Part shown: piece after piece, positions 45,181 through 53,528 of the stretch
Position numbering within the stretch: the first letter of the stretch is position 1
How the letters are laid out: every line of letters begins with the position of its first letter
Source: Phocaeicola massiliensis B84634 = Timone 84634 = DSM 17679 = JCM 13223
GTDB taxonomy: Bacteria > Bacteroidota > Bacteroidia > Bacteroidales > Bacteroidaceae
Direction of reading: 5' to 3'
Assembly (NCBI RefSeq): GCF_000382445.1
Contig: NZ_KB905475.1
Span: forward strand, 186,001 to 250,000
DNA length: 64,000 nt
Notes under the pieces: model-generated
What the model saw: only the letters and a program-made list of their open reading frames with translations
Databases searched by the model: none
Told to the model about the DNA's origin: nothing
Program-made: the position numbers and the translations under genes

Positions 45181-45633
45181 TTATTCTTTGTTTTTTGAGT
45201 CCATACATATAGTAACAGGGCCGTTGTTCAGAAGTTCGACTTTCATGTCGGCTCCGAATTCTCCTGTGCCCACTTCGCGTCCAAGAGCGATACTGAGTTC
45301 ATTACAGAAGTATTCATATAAGGGAATAGCTGTTTCCGGTCGTGCAGCACGGATGTAAGAGGGGCGATTGCCCTTCTTGTAGGAGGCGAATAATGTAAAT
45401 TGACTGATAACCAATATATTACCTTCTGCTTCCAGAATGGACTTATTCATTACTCCATTTTCATCATCAAAAACTCTCAAGCCGATTACCTTTTTACATA
45501 GCCAGTCTGCATCTTCTTGATTATCAGCTTCTTCAATACCTACTAATATCATTAATCCTTTTTCTATGGCCGACTTGCAGACCCCGTCGATGGTGACGGA
45601 TGCATGGCTTACTCGTTGTATAACTATTCTCAT
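45181..45633 (-). CDS. dtd: D-aminoacyl-tRNA deacylase
   Basis: Dtd removes D-amino acids and Gly wrongly attached to tRNAs. The 150 residues match the family length. SQFTLFA holds the Ser-Gln-x-Thr motif, and the Gly-cisPro motif appears as NNGPVT (usually NxGPVT). The N-terminal MRIVIQRVSHASVTIDG is typical. A TACCTTTG box on the minus strand at 45672-45679 could be an internal promoter for dtd-mazG-deoC. Confidence 0.95.
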   Translation of the reverse strand: MRIVIQRVSHASVTIDGVCKSAIEKGLMILVGIEEADNQEDADWLCKKVIGLRVFDDENGVMNKSILEAEGNILVISQFTLFASYKKGNRPSYIRAARPETAIPLYEYFCNELSIALGREVGTGEFGADMKVELLNNGPVTICMDSKNKE

Positions 45634-45671
45634 ATTTTATTTTTTATCGTTTTTTGCAGATAGTATATATG

Positions 45672-45679
45672 CAAAGGTA
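45672..45679 (-). promoter_or_regulatory. possible internal -7 box between uvrC and dtd
   Basis: The minus strand reads TACCTTTG, 38 nt ahead of the dtd ATG and 12 nt past the uvrC stop. Confidence 0.4.
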
Positions 45680-45691
45680 GAAAAATCCCTT

Positions 45692-47515
45692 CTATTCTGT
45701 AAGGCTTTCTTTGATATTTTTAGCGGCAGCTTCGCCCACTACGGCGGCTATTTCTTCCAGTGTTGCTTTTTTTATGCGTGCCACACTCTTAAACGTTTTC
45801 AGAAGGGCGGCTTTGCGCTTCTCGCCGATTCCCGGAATACTGTCCAGGGCAGAGGCTACCTGACTCTTGCTTCGTTTGTCGCGATGGAAAGTGATGGCAA
45901 ATCGGTGCACTTCGTCTTGTATATTCTCTAGAAGATGAAATAACGGTGTGCTTTGTTTAATGCCGATGGTAAGCGGAGGAAATCCGTAAAGCAGTTCCGA
46001 AGTGCGGTGTCTGCGGTCTTTGGCAAGTCCGGCAATGGGAATACGCAGATGAAGTTCGTCCTCGATAACTTCACGAACGACCTCCATTTGTCCTTTTCCA
46101 CCATCGGTGATGATGAGGTCGGGCAGGGGAGAACCTTCTTCGATAAGGCGTGTGTAGCGGCGTCGGACAACTTCCTTCATGGAGGCATAATCATCGGGTC
46201 CTTCTACGGTTTTAATATTAAATTTGCGATAGTCTTGTTTGCTGGGCTTACCCATTTTGAATACCACGCAGGCGGCTACGGCATTCGAGCCTTGGATGTT
46301 GGAATTATCAAAACATTCGATGTGGGCGGGCATTTTCTCCATGTGGAGCTGGTCTTGTATTTCTTTCAGGATGCGTACTTTCTTTTGCTCGGGATTCAGC
46401 TTGTCCGCTTGTTTCAGGCGGTCTACTTTATATTGTTTTACATTCATGACGGATAGATCGAGCAAGTGTTTCTTCTCACCTCTTTGGGGAATGGTGAAAG
46501 TTACATTGTTCATCTCCATATCCACCTCGAAAGGAACGATAATTTCGCGTGAAGTACTATTGTATCGTTCTCTCATTTCTACGATTCCCAGTTGCAAAAG
46601 CTCTTCTTTGGTTTCGTTCAAACGCTTTTTATATTCGAATGTGAAGGCTTGGTTTATGCAGCCGTTGGTAATGTGGAGGTAATTGATGTAAGCCGAGTTT
46701 TCATCCATTTCAATGGAAAATACATCGACATTATGAATGATGGAATTGACAACCTCGCTTTTGGAACGATAGGTTTCTATGAGGTCATACTTTTCCTTTA
46801 TCTTTTGCGCTTCCTCAAATTTCATTTCGGAAGCCAGGGCTTGCATCTCTTCCATGAGCAGGTCACTTACAATCTGTGTATCGCCTTTTAAAATCTCTTT
46901 GATTTCACGGATATCTTTCATATAGTCTTCGTGAGATTGGCGTCCTATGCACGGCCCTTTACAATTCTTTATATGATATTCCAGGCAGACATCAAACTTC
47001 CCGGCATTGATATTCTCCGGGGTAAGATTTAATTTGCAGGTACGGATAGGATAGAGCTTTTTAATCAAATCGAGTACGGCATACATCGATGGAACATGAC
47101 TGTACGGGCCGTAATAGCCGGAGCCGTTACGTATAATTTTACGTGTCTTGAAGATGCGGGGAAAGTATTCGTTACTTACGCAGATAGAAGGGTAGGTTTT
47201 GTCATCCTTCAGCATAACGTTGTAACGCGGACGGTATTTCTTGATTAGGTTATTTTCGAGTAAGAGGGCATCCTCTTCCGTTTTTACTACGATATAACGG
47301 ATGTCTGCAATCTTGCTGACCAATACTCGTGTCTTTCCATTGGGATGTTCTCTGTTGAAATAAGAAGAGACTCTGCGCTTTAAATTCTTGGCTTTTCCAA
47401 CGTAGATAATTGTTCCCTCGGCGTTCAGATATTGATAAATGCCGGGGCTTTCGGGAAGGTTGAGAACAATTCCTCTCAGATATTCATTGGTGCTAATCTC
47501 TTCTTTTTTCTCCAT
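45692..47515 (-). CDS. uvrC: excinuclease ABC subunit C
   Basis: UvrC makes both cuts around bulky DNA lesions with UvrB. The 607 residues have the GIY-YIG nuclease (SPGIYQYLNAEGTIIYVGKAK) and the zinc-free Cys region (KNCKGPCIGRQ). They also have the UvrB-binding UVR segment (ASEMKFEEAQKIKEKYDLIE), the RNase-H-like C nuclease (CFDNSNIQGSNAVA, LIITDGGKGQ) and a final helix-hairpin-helix pair (IPGIGEKRKAALLKTF). A MITE-like element separates it from apt upstream. A TACCTTTG box at the edge of that element may serve as its promoter. Confidence 0.97.
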   Translation of the reverse strand: MEKKEEISTNEYLRGIVLNLPESPGIYQYLNAEGTIIYVGKAKNLKRRVSSYFNREHPNGKTRVLVSKIADIRYIVVKTEEDALLLENNLIKKYRPRYNVMLKDDKTYPSICVSNEYFPRIFKTRKIIRNGSGYYGPYSHVPSMYAVLDLIKKLYPIRTCKLNLTPENINAGKFDVCLEYHIKNCKGPCIGRQSHEDYMKDIREIKEILKGDTQIVSDLLMEEMQALASEMKFEEAQKIKEKYDLIETYRSKSEVVNSIIHNVDVFSIEMDENSAYINYLHITNGCINQAFTFEYKKRLNETKEELLQLGIVEMRERYNSTSREIIVPFEVDMEMNNVTFTIPQRGEKKHLLDLSVMNVKQYKVDRLKQADKLNPEQKKVRILKEIQDQLHMEKMPAHIECFDNSNIQGSNAVAACVVFKMGKPSKQDYRKFNIKTVEGPDDYASMKEVVRRRYTRLIEEGSPLPDLIITDGGKGQMEVVREVIEDELHLRIPIAGLAKDRRHRTSELLYGFPPLTIGIKQSTPLFHLLENIQDEVHRFAITFHRDKRSKSQVASALDSIPGIGEKRKAALLKTFKSVARIKKATLEEIAAVVGEAAAKNIKESLTE

Positions 47516-47648
47516 ATTGTTACAATGTTATTGTTTTGGGATAAAGACGGATTTCATACGTCTGCTCCAAAGGTTTATATACTATCTTTGGTTGTAGGGG
47601 TAATGTTTGGTTATTTGCAGATATTCGCGGATACATTATTCGGAATAT

Positions 47649-47800
47649 GGGGTTGTGTCAAAACCTGGATAATACTGTCGTTTGGTTCGTAGGGGCGAGG
47701 TTCGCTCGCCCGAAAACAGTTTGCTTTGTGTCTTCGGGCAGGCAACCCCTGCCCCTACAGCTGACGATCGGATAGACCGGTTTGGTTTTGACACACCCCC
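47649..47800. mobile_element. 152-bp MITE-like element with terminal inverted repeats and an internal hairpin
   Basis: The ends GGGGTTGTGTCAAAACC (47649-47665) and GGTTTTGACACACCCCC (47784-47800) are inverted repeats with one mismatch in 17. Inside, GTAGGGGC (47689-47696) and GCCCCTAC (47751-47758), plus GCCCGAA/TTCGGGC, form a long imperfect hairpin. No transposase is present. A shortened copy lies at 17095-17167. It sits between apt and uvrC, so it interrupts an otherwise compact operon. It was probably moved in trans by an unidentified transposase. Confidence 0.75.
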
Positions 47801-47807
47801 AAAGGTA
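47800..47807 (-). promoter_or_regulatory. -7-like box at the MITE edge, reading toward uvrC
   Basis: The minus strand reads TACCTTTG exactly where the element's right end meets host DNA. It may drive uvrC now that the element separates uvrC from apt. No clear -33 box. Confidence 0.35.
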
Positions 47808-47830
47808 CATTTTTCGACTGCAGGCGAAGT

Positions 47831-48355
47831 TTATAATTGCAGCAGTGTATCCACTGTGATATCGGCAGGAAATGCCTTTCTCCCGTTCAGTCCTTTTAAT
47901 TCTATAATGAAATTGATATATGCTTTCTTGGCACCACATTTTTGTACCAAGCGGTGGGTGGCTGCCATTGTTCCGCCTGTAGCCAATAAATCGTCGTGCA
48001 GCAAAACAACATCCTCTTCACTGATGGCATCCTTGTGTATTTGGATGGTATCGGTGCCGTATTCTTTGGCGTATGTTTCCTCCAGAACTTCTGCAGGGAG
48101 CTTGCCGGGCTTGCGTGCCATTACAAAACCTGCACCTAAACGTGCTGCCAAAGCACCGCCCATGATGAATCCTCGTGATTCGATACCCACCACTTTGGTG
48201 ATGCCTTTATCCTTGTACATCTCATATAATGTGTCCAACATTTCCTGCATGCACTCGGCACTCTTGAACAGTGTAGTGACATCATAGAATAAAATACCCG
48301 GGATAGGAAAATCAGGTATTTCTCTTAAATTAGCTAATAGCGTTTCTTTGCTCAT
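47831..48355 (-). CDS. apt: adenine phosphoribosyltransferase
   Basis: Apt salvages adenine with PRPP to AMP. The 174 residues are the usual length. The conserved FYDVTTLF precedes VVGIESRGFIMGGALAARLG. The PRPP loop is VVLLHDDLLATGGTM. The gene follows mnmG by 58 nt. The 315 nt between apt and uvrC are taken up mainly by the MITE-like element. Confidence 0.96.
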   Translation of the reverse strand: MSKETLLANLREIPDFPIPGILFYDVTTLFKSAECMQEMLDTLYEMYKDKGITKVVGIESRGFIMGGALAARLGAGFVMARKPGKLPAEVLEETYAKEYGTDTIQIHKDAISEEDVVLLHDDLLATGGTMAATHRLVQKCGAKKAYINFIIELKGLNGRKAFPADITVDTLLQL

Positions 48356-48413
48356 AACCAGCGTTTTATTGTTTAATAATTAAATAACTTGTTTCACGTG
48401 AAACATTGCCTTT

Positions 48414-50285
48414 TTATCTTCCGAGAAGCACCAGCAGAACATTGATATCGCTGGGCGAAACTCCCGGGATGCGGCTGGCTTGCGCCAATGTTTCAGGGTC
48501 TATCTTTATTAATTTCTGACGGGCCTCGGTAGAAAGCGAGTTCAGCGAATTATAATCAAACTTGCCTTTTATGCGGATAGCTTCCAGGCGGTGAATCTTG
48601 TCGGCAATCATTCGCTCACGGTCGATATATCCCTGATACTTGATAAGAACTTCGGCTGCTTCGATTATCTCTTCTTTGCGGTCGGTTATATTATTCAGCA
48701 TTTCTTTGAACGAGGGGATATGCTCGGCAATACTTTCTATTGTTATTTGCGGGCGGTTTATCAAGTCTATTAATTTGCATCCGTGAGTGAGGCGGGCGGT
48801 TCCCAAATGTTCCAAAGCGTCATTGATGAGTGCTGCTTTGATGGAGAACTTCCTGGTAAAATCAATGATGGAGTTTACCGCTTCACGTTTACTGCACAGA
48901 TGCTCATAGCGGTCTTGTTTGACAAGTCCCAGTTTATATGCCCGTTCGGTCAGACGCATATCGGCATCATCCTGGCGGAGCAGGATGCGATATTCGGCGC
49001 GTGAGGTAAACATACGATAGGGTTCGTCGACACCTTTTGTCACGAGGTCGTCAATCAATACACCGATATAAGCTTCGTCTCGTGCCAAGGTGAATGGTTC
49101 TCCACCGTGGCAGTTGATGTGTGCATTGATGCCGGCAATGATACCTTGTCCTCCGGCTTCTTCGTAACCGGTCGTTCCGTTCACTTGTCCGGCAAAGAAC
49201 AAGTTCTTGATTACTTTCGATTCCAACGTGTGTTGCAGTTGGGTAGGGTCGAAGTAATCATATTCGATGGCATAACCGGGGCGATAAACAACCAGGTCTT
49301 TGAAAGCCGGTACCTTCTTCAAGGCCGCAAGTTGGATATCCATTGGCAGAGAAGAAGAGAAGCCATTGAGGTAAAGTTCTTGCGTTGTCTCGCCTTCGGG
49401 TTCCAAGAAAAGCTGATGCTGTTCTTTATCCGGGAAGGTTACGATTTTTGTTTCTATACTGGGGCAATAGCGAGGCCCGATACTCTGAATTTGTCCGTTG
49501 AAAAGGGGAGAGTCGGGGAGTCCTTCACGCAAAATCTTGTGTACTTCTTCATTTGTAAAGCAAGTCCAGCATTGCAGTTGTTTCAGCTTGCGCGGTTCGC
49601 TCATGAAAGAGAAACGGTGAAAGTCATTTTCTCCGTCTTGTGTTTCCATCAGTTCATAGTGTACACTGCGACCGTCAATACGAACAGGAGTACCGGTCTT
49701 CATTCGTCCTGCAATGATTCCGTGACGAGTGATAGACTCGGTCAAATGGTAAGAAGCAGGTTCGGCGATTCGTCCTCCCGCCAGCTTTTTGCGGCCGATA
49801 TGCATCAGCCCGTTCAGGAAAGTTCCTGCGGTCAGCACGATACATTTTGCATGGAATGTAACTCCCCAGCAAGTGACCAGTCCGGTTACTTCACCATTTT
49901 CGACTATCAACTCCTCTACTGTATCTTGCCAGATATGCAGATTGGGTGTGTTCTCTAATATTTCACGCCATGCCCAGATAAATTTACCGCGGTCGCACTG
50001 CGCACGCGGACTCCACATGGCAGGTCCTTTTGAGCGGTTGAGCATGCGGAACTGGATAGCAGTGCGGTCGGTTACAATTCCCATGTATCCTCCCAGCGCA
50101 TCTATCTCTCTTACGATTTGTCCTTTTGCGATGCCTCCCACAGCCGGGTTGCAACTCATTTGCCCAATCTTATTCATATCCATCGTGATAAGGCAAGTCT
50201 TTGAACCCAGATTCGCTGCGGCAGCGGCTGCTTCGCAACCGGCATGTCCGGCACCAATTACAATTACGTCGTACTTAAAATCCAT
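48414..50285 (-). CDS. mnmG: tRNA uridine 5-carboxymethylaminomethyl modification enzyme MnmG (GidA)
   Basis: MnmG with MnmE adds the carboxymethylaminomethyl group to the wobble uridine of several tRNAs, using FAD, NADH and folate. The 623 residues begin VIVIGAGHAGCEAAAAAANLG (FAD loop). The signatures GPRYCPSIETKIVTFPDK and the CGGEPF-type NCHGGEPFTLARDEAYIGVLIDDL are present. The C-terminal helical domain ends GVSPSDINVLLVLLGR. A TAATTTTG -7 box on the minus strand is at 50309-50316. It heads the minus-strand set mnmG-apt-uvrC-dtd-mazG-deoC. Confidence 0.97.
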   Translation of the reverse strand: MDFKYDVIVIGAGHAGCEAAAAAANLGSKTCLITMDMNKIGQMSCNPAVGGIAKGQIVREIDALGGYMGIVTDRTAIQFRMLNRSKGPAMWSPRAQCDRGKFIWAWREILENTPNLHIWQDTVEELIVENGEVTGLVTCWGVTFHAKCIVLTAGTFLNGLMHIGRKKLAGGRIAEPASYHLTESITRHGIIAGRMKTGTPVRIDGRSVHYELMETQDGENDFHRFSFMSEPRKLKQLQCWTCFTNEEVHKILREGLPDSPLFNGQIQSIGPRYCPSIETKIVTFPDKEQHQLFLEPEGETTQELYLNGFSSSLPMDIQLAALKKVPAFKDLVVYRPGYAIEYDYFDPTQLQHTLESKVIKNLFFAGQVNGTTGYEEAGGQGIIAGINAHINCHGGEPFTLARDEAYIGVLIDDLVTKGVDEPYRMFTSRAEYRILLRQDDADMRLTERAYKLGLVKQDRYEHLCSKREAVNSIIDFTRKFSIKAALINDALEHLGTARLTHGCKLIDLINRPQITIESIAEHIPSFKEMLNNITDRKEEIIEAAEVLIKYQGYIDRERMIADKIHRLEAIRIKGKFDYNSLNSLSTEARQKLIKIDPETLAQASRIPGVSPSDINVLLVLLGR

Positions 50286-50568
50286 TGATTTATTTCTTTT
50301 TACCGTGGCAAAATTACTAAAAAGTTGTCAGAAAGTAGGTTGAGGGATTGTTAGAAAATGATAGAGAGAGGAAAAAGGATGATAAAAAAGAGAATCGAGG
50401 GATTATTTTGTCAGGAATCGAGTGTTTTCTTATTGAAGTTCTCTGTTTGGGGCGATGTATTTCGGGGCACATTGTTTTCTTGGGGATTCGACATTTCATA
50501 CTCACCGACCAAGGGAAGGATAAGCCGTTTTTTAGGGTCAGTCAAAGCCTTTTAAACGGAAGATTATT

Positions 50569-50612
50569 ACAGTCCATTGCAGCAGACTATACAGTCCACT
50601 GTGGAAGTCTGT
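50569..50612. repeat. two 22-bp direct repeats in the mnmG-ybeY gap
   Basis: The units at 50569-50590 and 50591-50612 share ACAGTCCA, TG and AG-CT positions. The remainder of the 456-nt gap (50317-50771) shows no supported gene, only a short spurious-looking frame at 50348-50614. Confidence 0.3.
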
Positions 50613-50771
50613 AGTAATCCGACTTACAGACAGGCATAACCGAAAGGATGGAAATGCATAGTCCGGCTAATGAAACGACTTAGGTGGTTCAAAACGTATG
50701 CAGAGTTTGAAAATCGGAGAAGACAGCATCCGGTGACAGGGAGTGCTTGATATATTAATGGAAGAAGCGGT

Positions 50772-51188
50772 TCAGATACTCAGCATTTCCAATGCCTTGT
50801 TTTCTGCTGCTTCCATTATTTCGCGTTCTCCGGGACCCTTGTCATTGATGCCGCAGAGATGCAGGATACCATGTATAATGACGCGGTGAAGCTCCCGCTC
50901 ATACGGTTGGTTGAATTGCTCTGCATTCGTACGGACAGTATCCAGACTGATGAATAAATCGCCCGAAAGACGGTTGCCGGCACAATAGTCGAAAGTAATG
51001 ATATCCGTATAATAATCATGTTGTAAATATTGGCGGTTTACTTCCAGAATCTTTTCATCCGAGCAGAAGATATAAGCTATTTCACCGACTCTTTTTCCAT
51101 AGTCGGCAGCAACCTTTTTTATCCATTCTGTAGTTTCCCTTTTCTTGATGGCAGGCATTTCAATGCCTTCTGTCTGATAACTAATCAT
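50772..51188 (-). CDS. ybeY: endoribonuclease YbeY (rRNA maturation)
   Basis: YbeY is a metal-dependent RNase for 16S rRNA 3' processing and ribosome quality control. The ATG at 51188 (MISYQTEGIEMPAI) is chosen because a TATCTTTG promoter box overlaps the upstream TTG at 51215; this gives 138 residues. The zinc motif is HGILHLCGINDKGPGE: the first two His are present, but the third His of the canonical HxxxHxxxxxH is replaced (INDK), as is common in Bacteroidetes. YYTDIITFDY and SGDLFISLDTV support the call. Confidence 0.92.
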   Translation of the reverse strand: MISYQTEGIEMPAIKKRETTEWIKKVAADYGKRVGEIAYIFCSDEKILEVNRQYLQHDYYTDIITFDYCAGNRLSGDLFISLDTVRTNAEQFNQPYERELHRVIIHGILHLCGINDKGPGEREIMEAAENKALEMLSI

Positions 51189-51212
51189 ACTTTTCTCATT
51201 TTTAAAGACGGG

Positions 51213-51220
51213 CAAAGATA
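51213..51220 (-). promoter_or_regulatory. -7 box of ybeY
   Basis: TATCTTTG on the minus strand lies 25 nt ahead of the ATG at 51188 and overlaps the rejected TTG start. Confidence 0.5.
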
Positions 51221-51245
51221 GATAAAGTATTCTGATAATCCTCTT

Positions 51246-52478
51246 TTATCCAAAGAAAAGGTAGCAAATAAAGATAGCCGCAATCACTCCTGCCAGGTCT
51301 GCCAACAGTCCGCAAGGCACCGCATGGCGGGTTTTTACGATACCTACACTGCCAAAGTAGACAGCGAGGATATAAAAGGTAGTATCAGTAGAGCCTTGAA
51401 AGATACACGCCAGACGCCCGACGAAGGAGTCCGGACCGTAAGTCGTCATGGCATCTACCATAAGTCCTCTGGCTCCGCTTCCGCTTAACGGTTTCATTAA
51501 GGCAGTAGGCAGTCCGCCCACAAAATCGCTGTTGATGCCGCATAGTTTGACTGCACCTTCGATGCCGTCAATCAGATAATCCATCGCACCGGAAGCACGG
51601 AAAACACCAATTGCAACCAAGATTGCAACCAGATAGGGGATGATGCGTACAGCGGTACTGAATCCTTCTTTTGCTCCTTCTACGAAAGCATCATATACGT
51701 TGATTTTCTTTTTCATTCCTGCTATGATGAAACCGATAATTATCAAGAATAAGAAGACGTTGGCAGTGGTGGTGGAATAAATATCAATCTGTGTTCGGGA
51801 AAGAGTATTGAAGAAATAGATGATACCTGCTACCAAAAGGCTTATTCCTCCCAGAAATAACAAGATAGTGCGGTTAAGCAAGTTTATTTTCTGGTAAATG
51901 CTGACAGTGATAATTCCGGCAAGCGTTGAGAAGAAAGTGGCAAGAAGAATGGGTACAAAAATATCAGTCGGTTGAGCTGCTCCCAGTTGGGCACGATATA
52001 CCATGATGCTGATTGGAATGAGTGTCAGCCCGGAGGTATTTAAGACCAGAAACATAATCATCGGATTAGTGGCTGTGTCTTTCTTTGGGTTTAGTTCCTG
52101 TAAGCCTTCCATCGCTTTCAAACCTAACGGTGTGGCAGCATTGTCCAATCCCAGCATATTTGCCGCCAGATTCATAAAAATGCTCCCGGTCACCGGATGC
52201 CCTTTGGGAATCTCCGGAAAAAGTTTGCAAAACAGAGGGCTCAACAATTTAGAGAACAAAGCAATGACTCCCCCTTTCTCGCCTATCTTCATAATTCCGA
52301 GCCAGAGTGAAAGCACGCCGGTCAATCCCAATGAAATCTCGAATGCAGTTTTGGAAGAACTGAAGGTTGAATTGATAATCTCGGGGAAGACCTGGGTATC
52401 TCCTAGAAAAACAAGTCTTACCAATGCAACTGCAAAGGCGATTAGGAAGAAGGCAATCCAAATATAATTGAGCACCAT
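51246..52478 (-). CDS. SpmA-SpmB fusion, nucleoside-recognition (Gate) membrane protein
   Basis: The 410-residue membrane protein joins the two spore-maturation domains in one chain: SpmA-like (about 1-210, MNLAANMLGLDNAATPLGLKAM) and SpmB-like (about 230-410, VFRASGAMDYLIDGI and MKPLSGSGARGLMVDAM). Bacteroides do not sporulate, so the fusion is an unassigned transporter-like protein. A TACTTTTG box is at 52505-52512 on the minus strand. ybeY starts 58 nt after its stop and has its own box. Confidence 0.88.
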   Translation of the reverse strand: MVLNYIWIAFFLIAFAVALVRLVFLGDTQVFPEIINSTFSSSKTAFEISLGLTGVLSLWLGIMKIGEKGGVIALFSKLLSPLFCKLFPEIPKGHPVTGSIFMNLAANMLGLDNAATPLGLKAMEGLQELNPKKDTATNPMIMFLVLNTSGLTLIPISIMVYRAQLGAAQPTDIFVPILLATFFSTLAGIITVSIYQKINLLNRTILLFLGGISLLVAGIIYFFNTLSRTQIDIYSTTTANVFLFLIIIGFIIAGMKKKINVYDAFVEGAKEGFSTAVRIIPYLVAILVAIGVFRASGAMDYLIDGIEGAVKLCGINSDFVGGLPTALMKPLSGSGARGLMVDAMTTYGPDSFVGRLACIFQGSTDTTFYILAVYFGSVGIVKTRHAVPCGLLADLAGVIAAIFICYLFFG

Positions 52479-52720
52479 AACTGTTGAGTGTTTTTGTTTG
52501 CGAGCAAAAGTACAAATAAATCCTCTAATTCGGATAAGGATGCATGATGGAAATTTTTAAGCGATTCTCGTTGATTGGCGGGATGAACATTTGATAGAAT
52601 TATCACTTGTTTCCGTCTTTTTTGATTGGATAATTCCATTTGAGTATGACTTAATGTGTGTTTTCCTTTTAGTTTTTATGGAAAAAAGGAAGGAAAAGAA
52701 ATAGAAAAGAACTTTTTATT

Positions 52721-53473
52721 CTAGAAAGAAGAAGCCCGGTTCGTCGTTTTTCGAGTTTCGGAGAATAACTCCTGCGGTTGTAGAGACGGTAAAATAGTGC
52801 TTTTTGCCATATACTCTTTATTGTTGGCATAGATAAAGAGCACACTGCCTCCCTTAATTGTATTAATGATCGGTTTGGTAAGTGCCTGCGGCAATGCCGG
52901 ACATCCGAAACTTCTTCCTAATCTCCCGCCCCTGCATACGGAAGGATTGGCATAAGCAGCACCATGTACTACAATGGCACGCTCGCGTGCGCGGTCGTTA
53001 ATTCCTTTTTCCAGTCCATCCAATAATAATGAATAACCGTTCTTTCCCCGGTAAGTGCTTCCGGTGAGATAGAAACCGAGTGAGCTCTTATATGAGCCGA
53101 CCGCATTGGAGAAAGAAGTGGCATAGTTTTCCCCACTGTTTTTGCCGTGTGCGACTACCGATGAGTAAAGTAGCTTTCTTTCTTTCATATCGAAAACAAA
53201 CAGACGTTTTTCGGTCGATGGTTTGGTGAAGTCGATAAGAGTTAATACGGGCTTCTTTTTCTGTTCTATTTTGTTGTAACCTTGCACAGCTTGTCGGAAT
53301 GCCGGAAAGTTTACAATTCCTCCCAAATTCATTTCTTCAAATAAAACTTCGCCATCCGTTAGTTCGTTTTCAGGAATGACCATATCTGTCATCTCCTCGG
53401 AGACAGACGTCCGAGTAGATACGTTACTGAATGGGAAAAGAAATAGGAATAGAAATAAAAAAGCTTTGTACAT
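52721..53473 (-). CDS. murein L,D-transpeptidase catalytic-domain protein (YkuD_2-like)
   Basis: The 250-residue exported protein has a hydrophobic signal (MYKAFLFLFLFLFPFSNVS) and a catalytic region with VVHGAAY and the nucleophile stretch RSFGCPALP, the His-Gly and Ser-x-Gly-Cys of the YkuD_2 family. GSYKSSLGFYLTGSTYRGKNG is also typical. It probably crosslinks or trims peptidoglycan or anchors proteins; direct activity is not shown. Its promoter overlaps the 3' end of the other L,D-transpeptidase gene, 40 nt upstream. Confidence 0.87.
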   Translation of the reverse strand: MYKAFLFLFLFLFPFSNVSTRTSVSEEMTDMVIPENELTDGEVLFEEMNLGGIVNFPAFRQAVQGYNKIEQKKKPVLTLIDFTKPSTEKRLFVFDMKERKLLYSSVVAHGKNSGENYATSFSNAVGSYKSSLGFYLTGSTYRGKNGYSLLLDGLEKGINDRARERAIVVHGAAYANPSVCRGGRLGRSFGCPALPQALTKPIINTIKGGSVLFIYANNKEYMAKSTILPSLQPQELFSETRKTTNRASSF

Positions 53474-53496
53474 AGGTGAAAACTAAATAATGGGTG

Positions 53497-53528
53497 CAAA
53501 GTTACGCACATTTCTATTCCAAAACAAA
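53497..53528 (-). promoter_or_regulatory. promoter of the YkuD_2-like gene
   Basis: The minus strand has TTTG (53525-53528) and TAACTTTG (53497-53504), 20 nt apart, 23 nt before the ATG. It lies across the stop of the neighbouring gene. Confidence 0.65.

Noticed and set aside
47658..47939. 93-codon minus frame over the MITE and the end of apt
   Set aside because: It consists of element sequence and antisense apt; the element is non-coding.
50348..50614. 88-codon frame in the mnmG-ybeY gap
   Set aside because: No motif, no promoter and a repetitive 3' half; chance is more likely.
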